A DNA stretch of 64,000 nucleotides, taken from Granulosicoccus sp964390335 (lineage in GTDB: Bacteria > Pseudomonadota > Gammaproteobacteria > Granulosicoccales > Granulosicoccaceae). The notes under the pieces were generated by a model, which did not search any database, was not told the DNA's origin, and saw only the letters and a program-made list of their open reading frames with translations. The DNA lies in contig CAYMHU010000007.1 in the NCBI GenBank assembly GCA_964390335.1, positions 1 to 64,000 on the forward strand, written 5' to 3'. Of this stretch, positions 37,148-45,536 are shown piece after piece (the first letter of the stretch is position 1; each line of letters opens with the position of its first letter). A program made the position numbers and the translations under genes.

Positions 37148-37624
37148 ATGACACCCAAAAGAAAACAACGCTTGATATTAGTCGGACTCATGCTGTGTGG
37201 TGTTGGTATTGCGGTCACGTTTGGTTTGAAAGCGTTTCAGGAGAGCATCACGTTGTTTCGATCACCAAGTGATATTGCCGCGGGTGCTGTTCAACCTGGC
37301 AAGCCGTTCAGAGTTGGTGGCATGGTGGTCGATAACAGTGTGCAACGTCGCGACGATAATCTGGATATCAAGTTTGAACTGACTGACCACGCGAACACTG
37401 TTGCGGTCAGTTTTACTGGCATTCTTCCCGACTTGTTTCGCGAAGGGCAGGGAATTGTTGCAATGGGCCAGTTAAACCAGGATGGCGTGTTCGAGGCGTC
37501 AGAGGTGCTCGCGAAGCACGATGAAAACTACATGCCGCCCGAAGTCGCAGAAGCCTTAGAAAAAGCGGGTAAGATGCCCGGAACCAGTGCCAACTATGGC
37601 GCGAGTACATTGGTGCAACCATGA
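37148..37624 (+). CDS. ccmE: Cytochrome c-type biogenesis haem chaperone CcmE
   Basis: CcmE carries haem covalently in the periplasm. It has 158 residues. An N-terminal membrane helix (about 9-27) precedes an OB-fold with the haem-binding HDENY motif, His124 and Tyr128. The following MPPEVAEAL is also conserved. The ATG at 37148 directly follows an in-frame GTG; either could be used. It overlaps the start of ccmF by 4 nt. Confidence 0.96.
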   Translation: MTPKRKQRLILVGLMLCGVGIAVTFGLKAFQESITLFRSPSDIAAGAVQPGKPFRVGGMVVDNSVQRRDDNLDIKFELTDHANTVAVSFTGILPDLFREGQGIVAMGQLNQDGVFEASEVLAKHDENYMPPEVAEALEKAGKMPGTSANYGASTLVQP

Positions 37625-39609
37625 TCCCAGAACTTGGACTTTTCTCCTTAGTTGTTGCGCTGAGCTTGTCCATCGTATTGGGCGTGGTGCCACTGGCCGG
37701 AAGTTTTTTAAATAAATCCACTTGGATGGCAACCGCCCGACCAACCGCATTTATGATGATGTTCTTCTGTGCGTTGTCTTATGCCTGTTTAACATGGTCC
37801 TTTATTTCTAACGACTTCAGCGTGTTGTATGTCGCGAACACGTCCAACTCCGGACTGCCATTGATGTACAAAATATCCGGCGTATGGGGTGGACACGAAG
37901 GTTCTATATTATTTTGGGTGTTAATATTGGCTCTATGGGTTGGTGCCGTAGCGCTGTTTAGTTCGCATTTGCCACTGGTACTATTGGCTCGCGTGTTATC
38001 CGTGTTGGGATTGATCAGCATCGGGTTTTTATTGTTTGTGTTGCTTACGTCAAATCCGTTTGAACGTTTGTTCCCAATACCGGCCGATGGCGCGTCGTTG
38101 AACCCCTTGTTACAAGATCCTGGCATGGCCATACATCCGCCTATGTTGTACATGGGGTACGTTGGATTTTCAGTTGCGTTTGCATTTGCGGTGGCTGCAT
38201 TGATTGGTGGTCAATTGGATGCTGCAACGCTACGGTGGATGCGCCCATGGACCAACATTGCATGGGTGTTTCTAACCATTGGTATCTCATTAGGCAGTTT
38301 CTGGGCCTACTACGAACTCGGATGGGGCGGCTGGTGGTTCTGGGACCCGGTTGAGAACGCGTCGTTTATGCCATGGCTGGTGGGCACCGCTCTAATACAC
38401 TCACTCGCTGCATCTGAAAAACGTGGTGTGTTTAAAGCGTGGACTGTGTTACTCGCGGTGCTTGCGTTCAGTTTGAGTTTACTCGGTACATTTTTAGTGC
38501 GCTCTGGTGTTTTAACATCGGTGCATGCCTTTGCAACCGATCCTGAACGTGGTCAGTTTATTTTGTTATTCCTTGCGTTAGTGGTTGGTGGTTCATTGTC
38601 GCTATTCGCGTTTCGTTCTCATAAGCTGAAAAGCACTACCAGCTATGAATTAGTATCGCGCGAATCTGCATTGTTGATAAATAATGTGCTGTTGGTTGTT
38701 GCCTGTGCCGCAGTGTTGTTTGGCACCTTATATCCAATGTTTTTGGATGCTTTAGGCTTGGGCAAAATTTCAGTCGGTGCTCAGTACTTTAACGTGGTTT
38801 TTGTACCGTTAATGCTGCCTATGATTTTACTGGTGGGTGTGGGTGCCATGTTGAACTGGAAGCGCGATCGCCTTGACGCTAAACGAAACTTGTTTATTAC
38901 CTTGTTCGTTGCCAGCCTTGTTATTGGCGCTCTAGCAACTACCCAGTTTTCTGATTTCAAATTTTCAGCAATGGCGGCGTTAGCATTGTGCTTTTGGGTT
39001 GTTGCCACCAGTATTTACGGATTGTTGTATCGAATCAGAAACAAGCGAAATCGCCTTGTTGCAGTGATGCACACGCCAGCTGCGTTTCTGGGTATGACCC
39101 TAGCGCATATTGGTATAGCGATATTTACAGTTGGTGTGGCGTTAACCTCAATCTATGCAGTTGAAGAAACGGTGCGTATGAGCCCGGGTGATTCTCATGA
39201 TTTGGGTGGCTACAGCGTTACCTTTACAGGTGCTGAGCAAATACGTGGTCCAAACTATGCGGCAATGCAAGGCGTATTCACCACAACCTCTGAATCAGGT
39301 GCGGTTTCAACGGTGGTGGCGGAAAAACGCATATACGATGTTCGCCGCGACACCATGACCGAAGCCGGAATCGATGCAGGCTTTACCAGGGATATATTTA
39401 TTGCCTTGGGCGAGGGACTCGAAGGCGATGCGTGGGCGGTTCGATTGCAGATTAAGCCTTATATACGCTGGATTTGGTTTGGAACCTTGATCATGGCCCT
39501 AGGAGGCACGATTGCCGCATTCGATGCGCGTTACCGAATGGCTAAAAGGTCGCGCGAACGTAAATCGGTTGCGCCAGCAGCTGCTAATACTGCCGGCACG
39601 ACCGGGTAA
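37621..39609 (+). CDS. ccmF: Cytochrome c haem lyase subunit CcmF
   Basis: CcmF is the large membrane part of the System I lyase, which joins haem to CXXCH of apocytochromes. The 662-residue protein has about 15 helices. Its WWD motif reads GWGGWWFWDPVENASFMPW, and VHAFATDPERG is a second conserved stretch. Start and stop overlaps with ccmE support coupling. The C-terminal basic tail is variable. Confidence 0.97.
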   Translation: MIPELGLFSLVVALSLSIVLGVVPLAGSFLNKSTWMATARPTAFMMMFFCALSYACLTWSFISNDFSVLYVANTSNSGLPLMYKISGVWGGHEGSILFWVLILALWVGAVALFSSHLPLVLLARVLSVLGLISIGFLLFVLLTSNPFERLFPIPADGASLNPLLQDPGMAIHPPMLYMGYVGFSVAFAFAVAALIGGQLDAATLRWMRPWTNIAWVFLTIGISLGSFWAYYELGWGGWWFWDPVENASFMPWLVGTALIHSLAASEKRGVFKAWTVLLAVLAFSLSLLGTFLVRSGVLTSVHAFATDPERGQFILLFLALVVGGSLSLFAFRSHKLKSTTSYELVSRESALLINNVLLVVACAAVLFGTLYPMFLDALGLGKISVGAQYFNVVFVPLMLPMILLVGVGAMLNWKRDRLDAKRNLFITLFVASLVIGALATTQFSDFKFSAMAALALCFWVVATSIYGLLYRIRNKRNRLVAVMHTPAAFLGMTLAHIGIAIFTVGVALTSIYAVEETVRMSPGDSHDLGGYSVTFTGAEQIRGPNYAAMQGVFTTTSESGAVSTVVAEKRIYDVRRDTMTEAGIDAGFTRDIFIALGEGLEGDAWAVRLQIKPYIRWIWFGTLIMALGGTIAAFDARYRMAKRSRERKSVAPAAANTAGTTG

Positions 39610-39627
39610 GTTGACGGATTCATTATT

Positions 39628-40155
39628 GTGTCCAAATTTATCCCACTATTAATTTTCGCCGCATTGGTTGCCTTTTTGTATAAAGGGCTAAGCCTTAATC
39701 CCCAAGAGGTACCTTCGCCATACGTTGGTAAACTAGCGCCCGAAATTCGCGGCACTACCTTGGGCTCAGCGACAGAATTTGATTCCAGTGATTTACTTGG
39801 CGAAGTTTGGATTTTGAATGTATGGGCAAGCTGGTGCAGGGAGTGCGTGTATGAGCATCCATTGTTTATCCAATTAGCAGAACAAAATCGTGTACCGCTA
39901 ATTGGTTTAAATTATAAGGACGATCCAGCAGACGCTACTGCATGGTTGAAACGCTTTGGCGATCCTTACACCGTTATTGTTGCCGATAACGAGGGGCGAA
40001 CGGGTATTGATTGGGGTGTGTATGCAGTACCTGAAACGTTTGTTATCGATAAGCAAGGGTATGTACGGCATAAAGTGATTGGTCAAATTAGCCCTGAAGC
40101 AATGCGAGATGAGATACTGCCATTAATCGCTGAGCTCGAGAGTGCCTCATTATGA
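39628..40155 (+). CDS. ccmG: Thiol:disulfide interchange protein CcmG/DsbE
   Basis: This membrane-anchored periplasmic thioredoxin-like protein has 175 residues and keeps apocytochrome cysteines or CcmH reduced. An N-terminal anchor helix (about 4-20) is followed by the active site WCREC (Cys70 and Cys73). The thioredoxin fold shows GVYAVPETFVIDKQG with the cis-Pro. It starts at GTG after an 18-nt gap and overlaps ccmH by 4 nt. Confidence 0.95.
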   Translation: MSKFIPLLIFAALVAFLYKGLSLNPQEVPSPYVGKLAPEIRGTTLGSATEFDSSDLLGEVWILNVWASWCRECVYEHPLFIQLAEQNRVPLIGLNYKDDPADATAWLKRFGDPYTVIVADNEGRTGIDWGVYAVPETFVIDKQGYVRHKVIGQISPEAMRDEILPLIAELESASL

Positions 40156-40649
40156 AACTACCGTCGTCGATCATAACGCTGCTGTTTGCCGCATTAAGTA
40201 ATGTGTTGATTTTATCCGTGGCAGAGGCGGCTGAACCGATGCTGGCATTTCAGTCGGATGAGCAAGCTGCATTGTATTTGCAGCTCACAAAAGATCATCG
40301 ATGCTTGAAGTGCCAAAATCAGAACTTAGCCGATTCCGGTGCAGGGATTGCCGATGATTTACGGCGTGAGATTTATGAGCGCGTTATAGCCGGTGAGTCA
40401 GGCGAAGAGATTTCAGCGTACCTGGTAAAAAGCTACGGTGATTTTGTGCTGTACCGACCGCCATTCAAGTCCACTACCTATGCATTATGGATTGGACCAT
40501 TTGTGTTACTGATAGGCGCACTTTGGTATGCGTATAGTTTGAGCCGTAAATCCGCGCGAAGAAAAAACGCTGCGCTGGCAATTGATGCAAGCTCTTCCGA
40601 GTCTGACAACGTTGCGCTGCAACGTGCAAAAAAGCTATTGAATGAATAG
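40152..40649 (+). CDS. ccmH: Cytochrome c-type biogenesis protein CcmH (N-terminal thioredoxin-like part)
   Basis: This 165-residue protein has a signal peptide (about 1-27) and the LRCxxC-like motif HRCLKCQNQ with Cys51 and Cys54. A C-terminal membrane helix (about 112-130) is followed by a polar cytoplasmic tail. It takes part in disulfide reduction of apocytochrome c. It is the short CcmH form (CycL-like), and a separate ccmI (TPR protein) would be expected next but is not there. Confidence 0.94.
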   Translation: MKLPSSIITLLFAALSNVLILSVAEAAEPMLAFQSDEQAALYLQLTKDHRCLKCQNQNLADSGAGIADDLRREIYERVIAGESGEEISAYLVKSYGDFVLYRPPFKSTTYALWIGPFVLLIGALWYAYSLSRKSARRKNAALAIDASSSESDNVALQRAKKLLNE

Positions 40650-40945
40650 CTCGTTCAGGCTTGATTGAAGATCGAAACATAAATTATATGTTCAAACACT
40701 AACCAATTCGGCACTGCTTGGTCAGATTGAATCCGATTATTTTATTACTTATTGTGATCGAATAACCCTAATCTGCTATTTCAAGCTTAACCATGACCAA
40801 TCTATTCACTAATGGTTTTGTCTTTCGAGATAAATTTGTTTTAGTTCCATTTAAACTGTAAATTATCAGCCAGAAATATTTATCCTAATGTTCACAAGTG
40901 ATAATTTATCGCTTTGAATAGACTTGAAAGGTTCTGGATACAGTT
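40650..40945. promoter_or_regulatory. AT-rich intergenic region with GATAAATT-like repeats upstream of the HTH gene
   Basis: About 300 nt without a gene. Near the following HTH gene there are three related sites: GATAAATT at 40829-40836, TAAATTATC at about 40859-40867, and the palindrome GATAA-T-TTATC at 40900-40910. They could be operators, for example for self-control of the HTH protein. This is inference from repetition and position. Confidence 0.35.
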
Positions 40946-41272
40946 ATGGCGGACAACTTCTTTCGGCCCGATGCTCAATCAGATGTTAATACGTTAGATT
41001 CACTGTCAACAGATGAGTTTTTGACATTAGTCGGCCAAAGAATACGAGTTCACCGTACCGCCGAACGAATGTCGCGTAAACGTCTGGCTGAGGTTTCTGG
41101 TGTGTCGGAGAGATATCTTGCGCAACTCGAAGCCGGGCAGGGGAACATGTCAATAGCTTTACTACGTAAGGTCACTAAAGCTGTCAATCTACCGCTGAAC
41201 GAGTTACTGGCCGAAGTCGAGCAAGACAGACCCGCTCAAGCTGTTGAAGAAGAGGTGCCGGAATTGATTTAG
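40946..41272 (+). CDS. XRE-family HTH regulator, BoxR/BzdR-like DNA-binding domain alone
   Basis: This 108-residue protein has one helix-turn-helix domain (about 30-85). The segment KRLAEVSGVSERYLAQLEAGQGNMSIALLRKV closely resembles the N-terminal domain of BoxR/BzdR, the benzoyl-CoA-responsive repressors. Those proteins carry an additional shikimate-kinase-like effector domain, which is absent here. The C-terminal tail is acidic (VEEEVPELI). No aromatic-degradation genes are in the window, so the effector and targets are unknown. Confidence 0.85.
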   Translation: MADNFFRPDAQSDVNTLDSLSTDEFLTLVGQRIRVHRTAERMSRKRLAEVSGVSERYLAQLEAGQGNMSIALLRKVTKAVNLPLNELLAEVEQDRPAQAVEEEVPELI

Positions 41273-41322
41273 GCCCCGTTTATACGCGACCCGTATTTGT
41301 AGCCTGGTGGAACGGTTGATTT

Positions 41323-41823
41323 CTAAAACGACATAATAATATTGGTTTTTGCAGCCGCGCTCGCCCCAACTGCCTTTCTGGAGTCTTCATTTTCAAATTC
41401 ATGAATCACAATGCCGGGGATATGCGTCGCCCATGGGTCGCTTGATTCCGCTCCCGGACTGTATTTCACATAGTCGGACATAGCCATTTCTCGTACCATG
41501 GATTCGTTTTCACCTATTGCGTGATAGAACTCATCAACCTTTTCGAATGAGTCTTCAGTCTGGAACACCACTATTTTTAATCCGTTCTCGCCACCCACGC
41601 GGTATTTTGTACCGTTCGGATAAACCGGATACGGGATTTCGCTGGCCCCGATGACTGCTGCCAGCGCGCTGTTAGCGTCTGCGTCCTCAGTGAGTTTGCC
41701 GGCTGCGTCGCTGAGTGCCTGAGCGCCTTCAGTAACAGTTTCAGGGCCTTTTCCACAAGCACTCAACGCGCTGACTAGGGCGATAGTTAATAGTGTTCTC
41801 AGGGCTGGCTGTGGATGTGTCAT
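41323..41823 (-). CDS. Predicted lipoprotein of unknown function
   Basis: This 166-residue protein has a lipoprotein signal: hydrophobic helix (about 9-20) and lipobox LSAC with Cys22. A helical segment (VTEGAQALSDAAGKLTED) and a small mixed domain with YPVYPNGTKYRVGGENGLKIVVFQTEDS follow; that domain resembles small lipoproteins with a PDZ-free ligand-like fold. I do not recognise the family. It is convergent with the HTH gene and not clearly in an operon. Confidence 0.7.
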   Translation of the reverse strand: MTHPQPALRTLLTIALVSALSACGKGPETVTEGAQALSDAAGKLTEDADANSALAAVIGASEIPYPVYPNGTKYRVGGENGLKIVVFQTEDSFEKVDEFYHAIGENESMVREMAMSDYVKYSPGAESSDPWATHIPGIVIHEFENEDSRKAVGASAAAKTNIIMSF

Positions 41824-41939
41824 CTAATTATCCTCGATGTCGTACAAAGTCGTCTACTGAGGATAGACCAGAATTGAAAACATGCAGGCAATGCTTAAAA
41901 CTAATTGTGACAAGAGTCAGAGCCGATTGGACGAATCGG

Positions 41940-42320
41940 TCAGATCCAGTCGTGCCACGGAATAGGTAGCCAAAATGGTTTGTCATCGACGCTAACGACA
42001 ACCAGCCACGCGGGGCCTTCGTCCAGATCGATAAGCTCGCGTGCGATTATCGTTGCCTTTGCATAGTTGAGCCCTTGCAGGGCAGCGCACTTCACATGCA
42101 CGAATCCGAGTGATGCGGTGTAGATGGCAGCCTGCTTAGATTCGCAAACCACAAATTCGCGTTGTTGAGGCAAGTCATCACCCACCGTTGGCGGGTTGTT
42201 AAAACTAATTTTGTGGGAGTGTGGTGCTGGAGAAAGTATGCACCCTACAAGCAGCAGGGTGCATGCACTAAAGAGTAATGATTTAGGCAGTGGCTGCTTC
42301 AAGTTGCTCTGGCTCTTCAA
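41940..42320 (-). CDS. Small predicted lipoprotein
   Basis: This 126-residue protein has a signal with lipobox LLVGC (Cys at about 27). The mature part has two more Cys (VVCESKQ and VKCAALQG) that may pair, and a C-terminal WLVVVSVDDKPFWLPIPWHDWI. Family unknown. The assigned start overlaps the coiled-coil gene upstream by 38 nt; both readings look coding, so coupling is likely. The start could be later, but no other ATG keeps the signal peptide. Confidence 0.65.
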   Translation of the reverse strand: MKSQSNLKQPLPKSLLFSACTLLLVGCILSPAPHSHKISFNNPPTVGDDLPQQREFVVCESKQAAIYTASLGFVHVKCAALQGLNYAKATIIARELIDLDEGPAWLVVVSVDDKPFWLPIPWHDWI

Positions 42321-43038
42321 CGAAACCTTCTATTTGAGCAAGCACAGCGGCATCCATTTCTGGTAGGTCGTCGATGCTGATATCTGCATCACCCAATTTT
42401 TTACTTGCCGTTTCACACCATGCATGCAGTGCGCGGTAGCCCTCTAATAATTGGGTACTGTTTTCTACCAAAGAATTTAAAGACTCGAGCTCTTCTTTTT
42501 GCGCTTTGTTTTCTTTCTTTAAAACTCGGTTTGCATCTTCAGCAGTTTTGCGAGCGTTATTCTCATCTAACTTCTGCTTTTTGAGTGCTTTGAGTTTTTT
42601 AACGATATTTTCGGGTGTGTCAGCCAGCTTGGTGTTGATCGCTTTCAGTTCTTTTTGTTTTTCTTCAACATCGCGTTTTGCCTTTTTAAGTGCTTCGGCA
42701 TTGTCGCGTCGACCGTTTGCTAGCTGCTGTTCGGCTTGCTGTTTTAGTTTGATTGCTTCATCGCGCTCAGCGTCTGCATCTTTACGCGCCTTCTCGGTTT
42801 TCTTAACCGTTTGCTCCATGTCAGCAATGCGAGTTTCTGCTTGGCCTCGGGTTTTAGCCATGTCGATATCAGCGTCTTTGGCTCGCTTGATTGCATGGTC
42901 TAACGCTGATTTTAATTCATCAGCAGTGAAATCGTCCTTGAGTTTTAATGCTGTAGCGGCCTCATTCATCAGCATTTGTTTGCTAATGGCCAGGTCTTTC
43001 CAAATTCTTAGTTGTTGATCGGTATCGGTTTGACTCAC
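42283..43038 (-). CDS. Long coiled-coil protein of unknown function
   Basis: This 251-residue soluble protein is dominated by a heptad-rich, Lys/Glu/Ala-rich coiled coil (about 60-185). A short N-terminal helical domain (about 1-55, IWKDLAISKQMLMNEAATALKL) precedes it. The C-terminal globular part (about 190-250) ends with an acidic tail. It has no signal peptide or membrane helix. I cannot assign a function; proteins of this kind may act as scaffolds. The upstream region holds repeated TTGATC sites. Confidence 0.7.
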   Translation of the reverse strand: MSQTDTDQQLRIWKDLAISKQMLMNEAATALKLKDDFTADELKSALDHAIKRAKDADIDMAKTRGQAETRIADMEQTVKKTEKARKDADAERDEAIKLKQQAEQQLANGRRDNAEALKKAKRDVEEKQKELKAINTKLADTPENIVKKLKALKKQKLDENNARKTAEDANRVLKKENKAQKEELESLNSLVENSTQLLEGYRALHAWCETASKKLGDADISIDDLPEMDAAVLAQIEGFVEEPEQLEAATA

Positions 43039-43356
43039 GTATTATGTCTCTTAACTAATTGGGTTTTAAAGCAGTATATTGTCTTAATACGAAACTAGAC
43101 TGAATAAGGTTTATTTAGTCTTGTATCGGTGTTTATGTTTTGATCTTATAAGTTGATCTTGTTTTTGATCTAAGTTGTGGCTTGAACTATTGTTTGATCG
43201 ATCATAGTCAAAAGCTTGTATTGTTCTATTTGCTGGGCAGCATAGTGATCGCTTGCTTGTTGGTCGTATAATAAACGCTGCAGCCCCGTATTATAACGCG
43301 AAAATTACTTCTGTTGTATAGCAGAACTCCCACTATTCAGCCGGATTTAGTGCATT
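43039..43356. promoter_or_regulatory. Divergent intergenic region with TTGATC repeats and an inverted repeat
   Basis: About 320 nt, AT-rich, between the coiled-coil gene and an MFS gene. TTGATC occurs at 43140, 43153, 43165 and 43194; the last is within the perfect palindrome TGATCGATCA (43195-43204). An 11-bp inverted repeat (43097-43107 with 43111-43121, one G-T pair) lies closer to the coiled-coil gene. It is probably a control region. Confidence 0.45.
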
Positions 43357-44580
43357 GTGAACTTCCGAACATTTGTAGCTCGAAATGCCCGTTGGTTACT
43401 CGGTGGTCTAAATCTGACTTTTTTCTCTAGTTTTGGCCAAACATTCTTTATCGCTCTGTTTGCCAGTCAATTGCGTACAGAATTTGATCTAAGTCATGGA
43501 CAATTTGGCTCAGTCTATATGTTGGGCACGTTAGCTAGCGCTATCACGTTGGTTTTTATAGGAAAAGTGGTTGATTTTCATTCGGTACGTAACGTAACGA
43601 CAGCTGTGATTCTATCGCTCGCAGTGGCCTGTATCAGCCTGGCCAGTGCCCAGACCTTGCCAGCGTTACTGTTCTCTATCTTTATGTTACGGCTTGCCGG
43701 GCAAGGCATGATGACTCATGTAGCGATGACGGCAATGGGACGATGGTATGTAGCAGAGCGTGGTCGAGCCATATCCATCACACATACGGGTCATCAATTA
43801 GGTGAGGGCGTTTTGCCGTTCATAATCGTTATGGCGCTGGGTTTGGTGGATTGGCGGCTCATTTGGTGGGGGGCAGCGCTCACGTTGTTGCTGGTAGCGT
43901 TGCCGATCACACTAACCTGTTTCCAACGCGATCGACAGCCGTCCGGTGCTGAATCGTCTGAAAACCTGGAAATTGGCCGACAATGGACGCGAGCAGAAGC
44001 CGTACGGGACATTTGGTTTTGGGCAGCCACCATCGGCATTTTAGCGCCGAGTTTTATCGGAACATCCGTGTGGTTTCATCAAGTCCATTTGCTTGAAATT
44101 AAGCACTGGGAGTCCATGGTGATGGTTCTGGGCTTTACGGTTATGTCTATTACAACCGTCTGCATGACTCTGTATACCGGTCAGCTGGTAGATCGCTTTT
44201 CTGCTCATCGCATGTTGCCAGCTATACTCGCGCCCTTGGCGGTGGGGTGTGTTGTATTGGCTTATGCTAAACATCCGGGTGCCTTGTTGTTGTTCATGTT
44301 TTTAACGGGTATCGGCTACGGGTTGTACGGCGCTATTTTTGGTGCGCTGTGGTCGGAAATTTACGGCACGCGTCATTTAGGAGCCATTCGATCTATCGTA
44401 TTCGCAGGAATGGTATTTTCTTCTGCAGTTGGGCCGGGGCTAACAGGTTGGTTGCTGGATAATAACGTTGGGTTCGAATCTCAGTTACTGGTTATGGGAT
44501 TAGTGTGTGTGTTTGGCTCCATCATTCAAATTCCAGTATCAAAAAAGTTACATGCAAGAGTGCTATCGACACAGGCTTGA
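43357..44580 (+). CDS. Major facilitator superfamily transporter
   Basis: This 407-residue MFS protein has 12 predicted helices and a central cytoplasmic loop (about 190-210, QRDRQPSGAESSENLEIG). It starts at GTG. GKVVDFHSVR (about 68-77) matches the loop 2-3 motif region, and GQLVDRFSAHRM is its second-half counterpart. The family of monocarboxylate or nitrate-like carriers is possible, but the substrate cannot be told. It is convergent with the AEC permease gene. Confidence 0.88.
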   Translation: MNFRTFVARNARWLLGGLNLTFFSSFGQTFFIALFASQLRTEFDLSHGQFGSVYMLGTLASAITLVFIGKVVDFHSVRNVTTAVILSLAVACISLASAQTLPALLFSIFMLRLAGQGMMTHVAMTAMGRWYVAERGRAISITHTGHQLGEGVLPFIIVMALGLVDWRLIWWGAALTLLLVALPITLTCFQRDRQPSGAESSENLEIGRQWTRAEAVRDIWFWAATIGILAPSFIGTSVWFHQVHLLEIKHWESMVMVLGFTVMSITTVCMTLYTGQLVDRFSAHRMLPAILAPLAVGCVVLAYAKHPGALLLFMFLTGIGYGLYGAIFGALWSEIYGTRHLGAIRSIVFAGMVFSSAVGPGLTGWLLDNNVGFESQLLVMGLVCVFGSIIQIPVSKKLHARVLSTQA

Positions 44581-45525
44581 TTAAATCAGGGCGTTTTTGG
44601 CCAAGTATAAATAGAGTGTGACACTCGCTATAGACAATAACGTCGAGATAGCGACAGCACTGGATGCTCTTTCCTCCCACACGCCGTATTGCTGTGCAAT
44701 AACAAACACATTGGTTGCCGAAGGCAATGATGCTAACAAGACTGCCGCATAGACCCACACATCAGTGATGCCCGGTATCCAACTCACCATGAAGTACATC
44801 AGTACTGGATGTACGATGAGCTTGATTGGGATAAGGTAGCTTAGTTCCATCGGGATCCGTTTAATTGGTCTGAGTGCGGCAGTAACGCCTAACGCAAACA
44901 GCGCTGCAGGGGCAGCCGCTGCCGACAGGGTATTGAGCAGCGTATCAATGGCACCGCGAGGCTCGTAACGCAGGAAGGCTGCACACATGCCAGCAATGGT
45001 TGCCAAAATAAATGGGTGGGTGAATATCTTTTTGATGATAGTAAAACACATGGGTAAGAACGCGACGCGTTTTTCGTCCCCAAGTGCCATTAGCGATGGC
45101 GCCAGAGTGAAGTGCATGGCGTTGTCCAGGCAGAAAATCAGCGCAACCGGTACGCCTGCTTCTGGACCAAATGCGGCAATCGCGAGTGGTGGGCCCATAT
45201 AGCCAATGTTGCCGTAGGCTCCGGCAAAACCTTGCACTGTTGCTTCACGTGTGTTGCTCTTATTGATCACACGGCCGATGAAAAAACACACGATGAACAC
45301 GCAAAAAGTGGCCAGTGTGGTCATTACCAGAAATGAAACGTTGTTGAACTCAGCGACCGGCGTTTTTGCCAATAATTGGAAAAACAGCGCGGGTAAAGCA
45401 ATATAGATAACAAAAAAACTTAACCAAACCAGGCCTTCAACCGGAAGTTTGATTAACTTACCACTGACATAACCCAAAAATATGATGGTGAACAGTGGTG
45501 TAACAAGATTAATAACCTCGAACAT
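44581..45525 (-). CDS. AEC family permease
   Basis: This 314-residue inner-membrane protein of the auxin efflux carrier family has about ten helices in two halves of five. It has a polar residue in the first half at GAYGNIGYMGPPLAI (the NxGxxGxP motif) and a second-half LPSATNVFVIAQQYG. Bacterial members move carboxylates such as malate or malonate. It follows the FAD-linked dehydrogenase gene by 11 nt on the same strand, so the pair probably handles the same 2-hydroxy acid. Confidence 0.88.
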   Translation of the reverse strand: MFEVINLVTPLFTIIFLGYVSGKLIKLPVEGLVWLSFFVIYIALPALFFQLLAKTPVAEFNNVSFLVMTTLATFCVFIVCFFIGRVINKSNTREATVQGFAGAYGNIGYMGPPLAIAAFGPEAGVPVALIFCLDNAMHFTLAPSLMALGDEKRVAFLPMCFTIIKKIFTHPFILATIAGMCAAFLRYEPRGAIDTLLNTLSAAAAPAALFALGVTAALRPIKRIPMELSYLIPIKLIVHPVLMYFMVSWIPGITDVWVYAAVLLASLPSATNVFVIAQQYGVWEERASSAVAISTLLSIASVTLYLYLAKNALI

Positions 45526-45536
45526 AGTTGTTTTAG

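Noticed and set aside
42506..43018. A 170-codon open frame on the plus strand, rich in Ser and Phe, opposite the coiled-coil gene
   Set aside because: It is the mirror of the Lys/Glu-rich coiled coil on the other strand; its composition is what antisense of such a gene gives, and it has no family resemblance.
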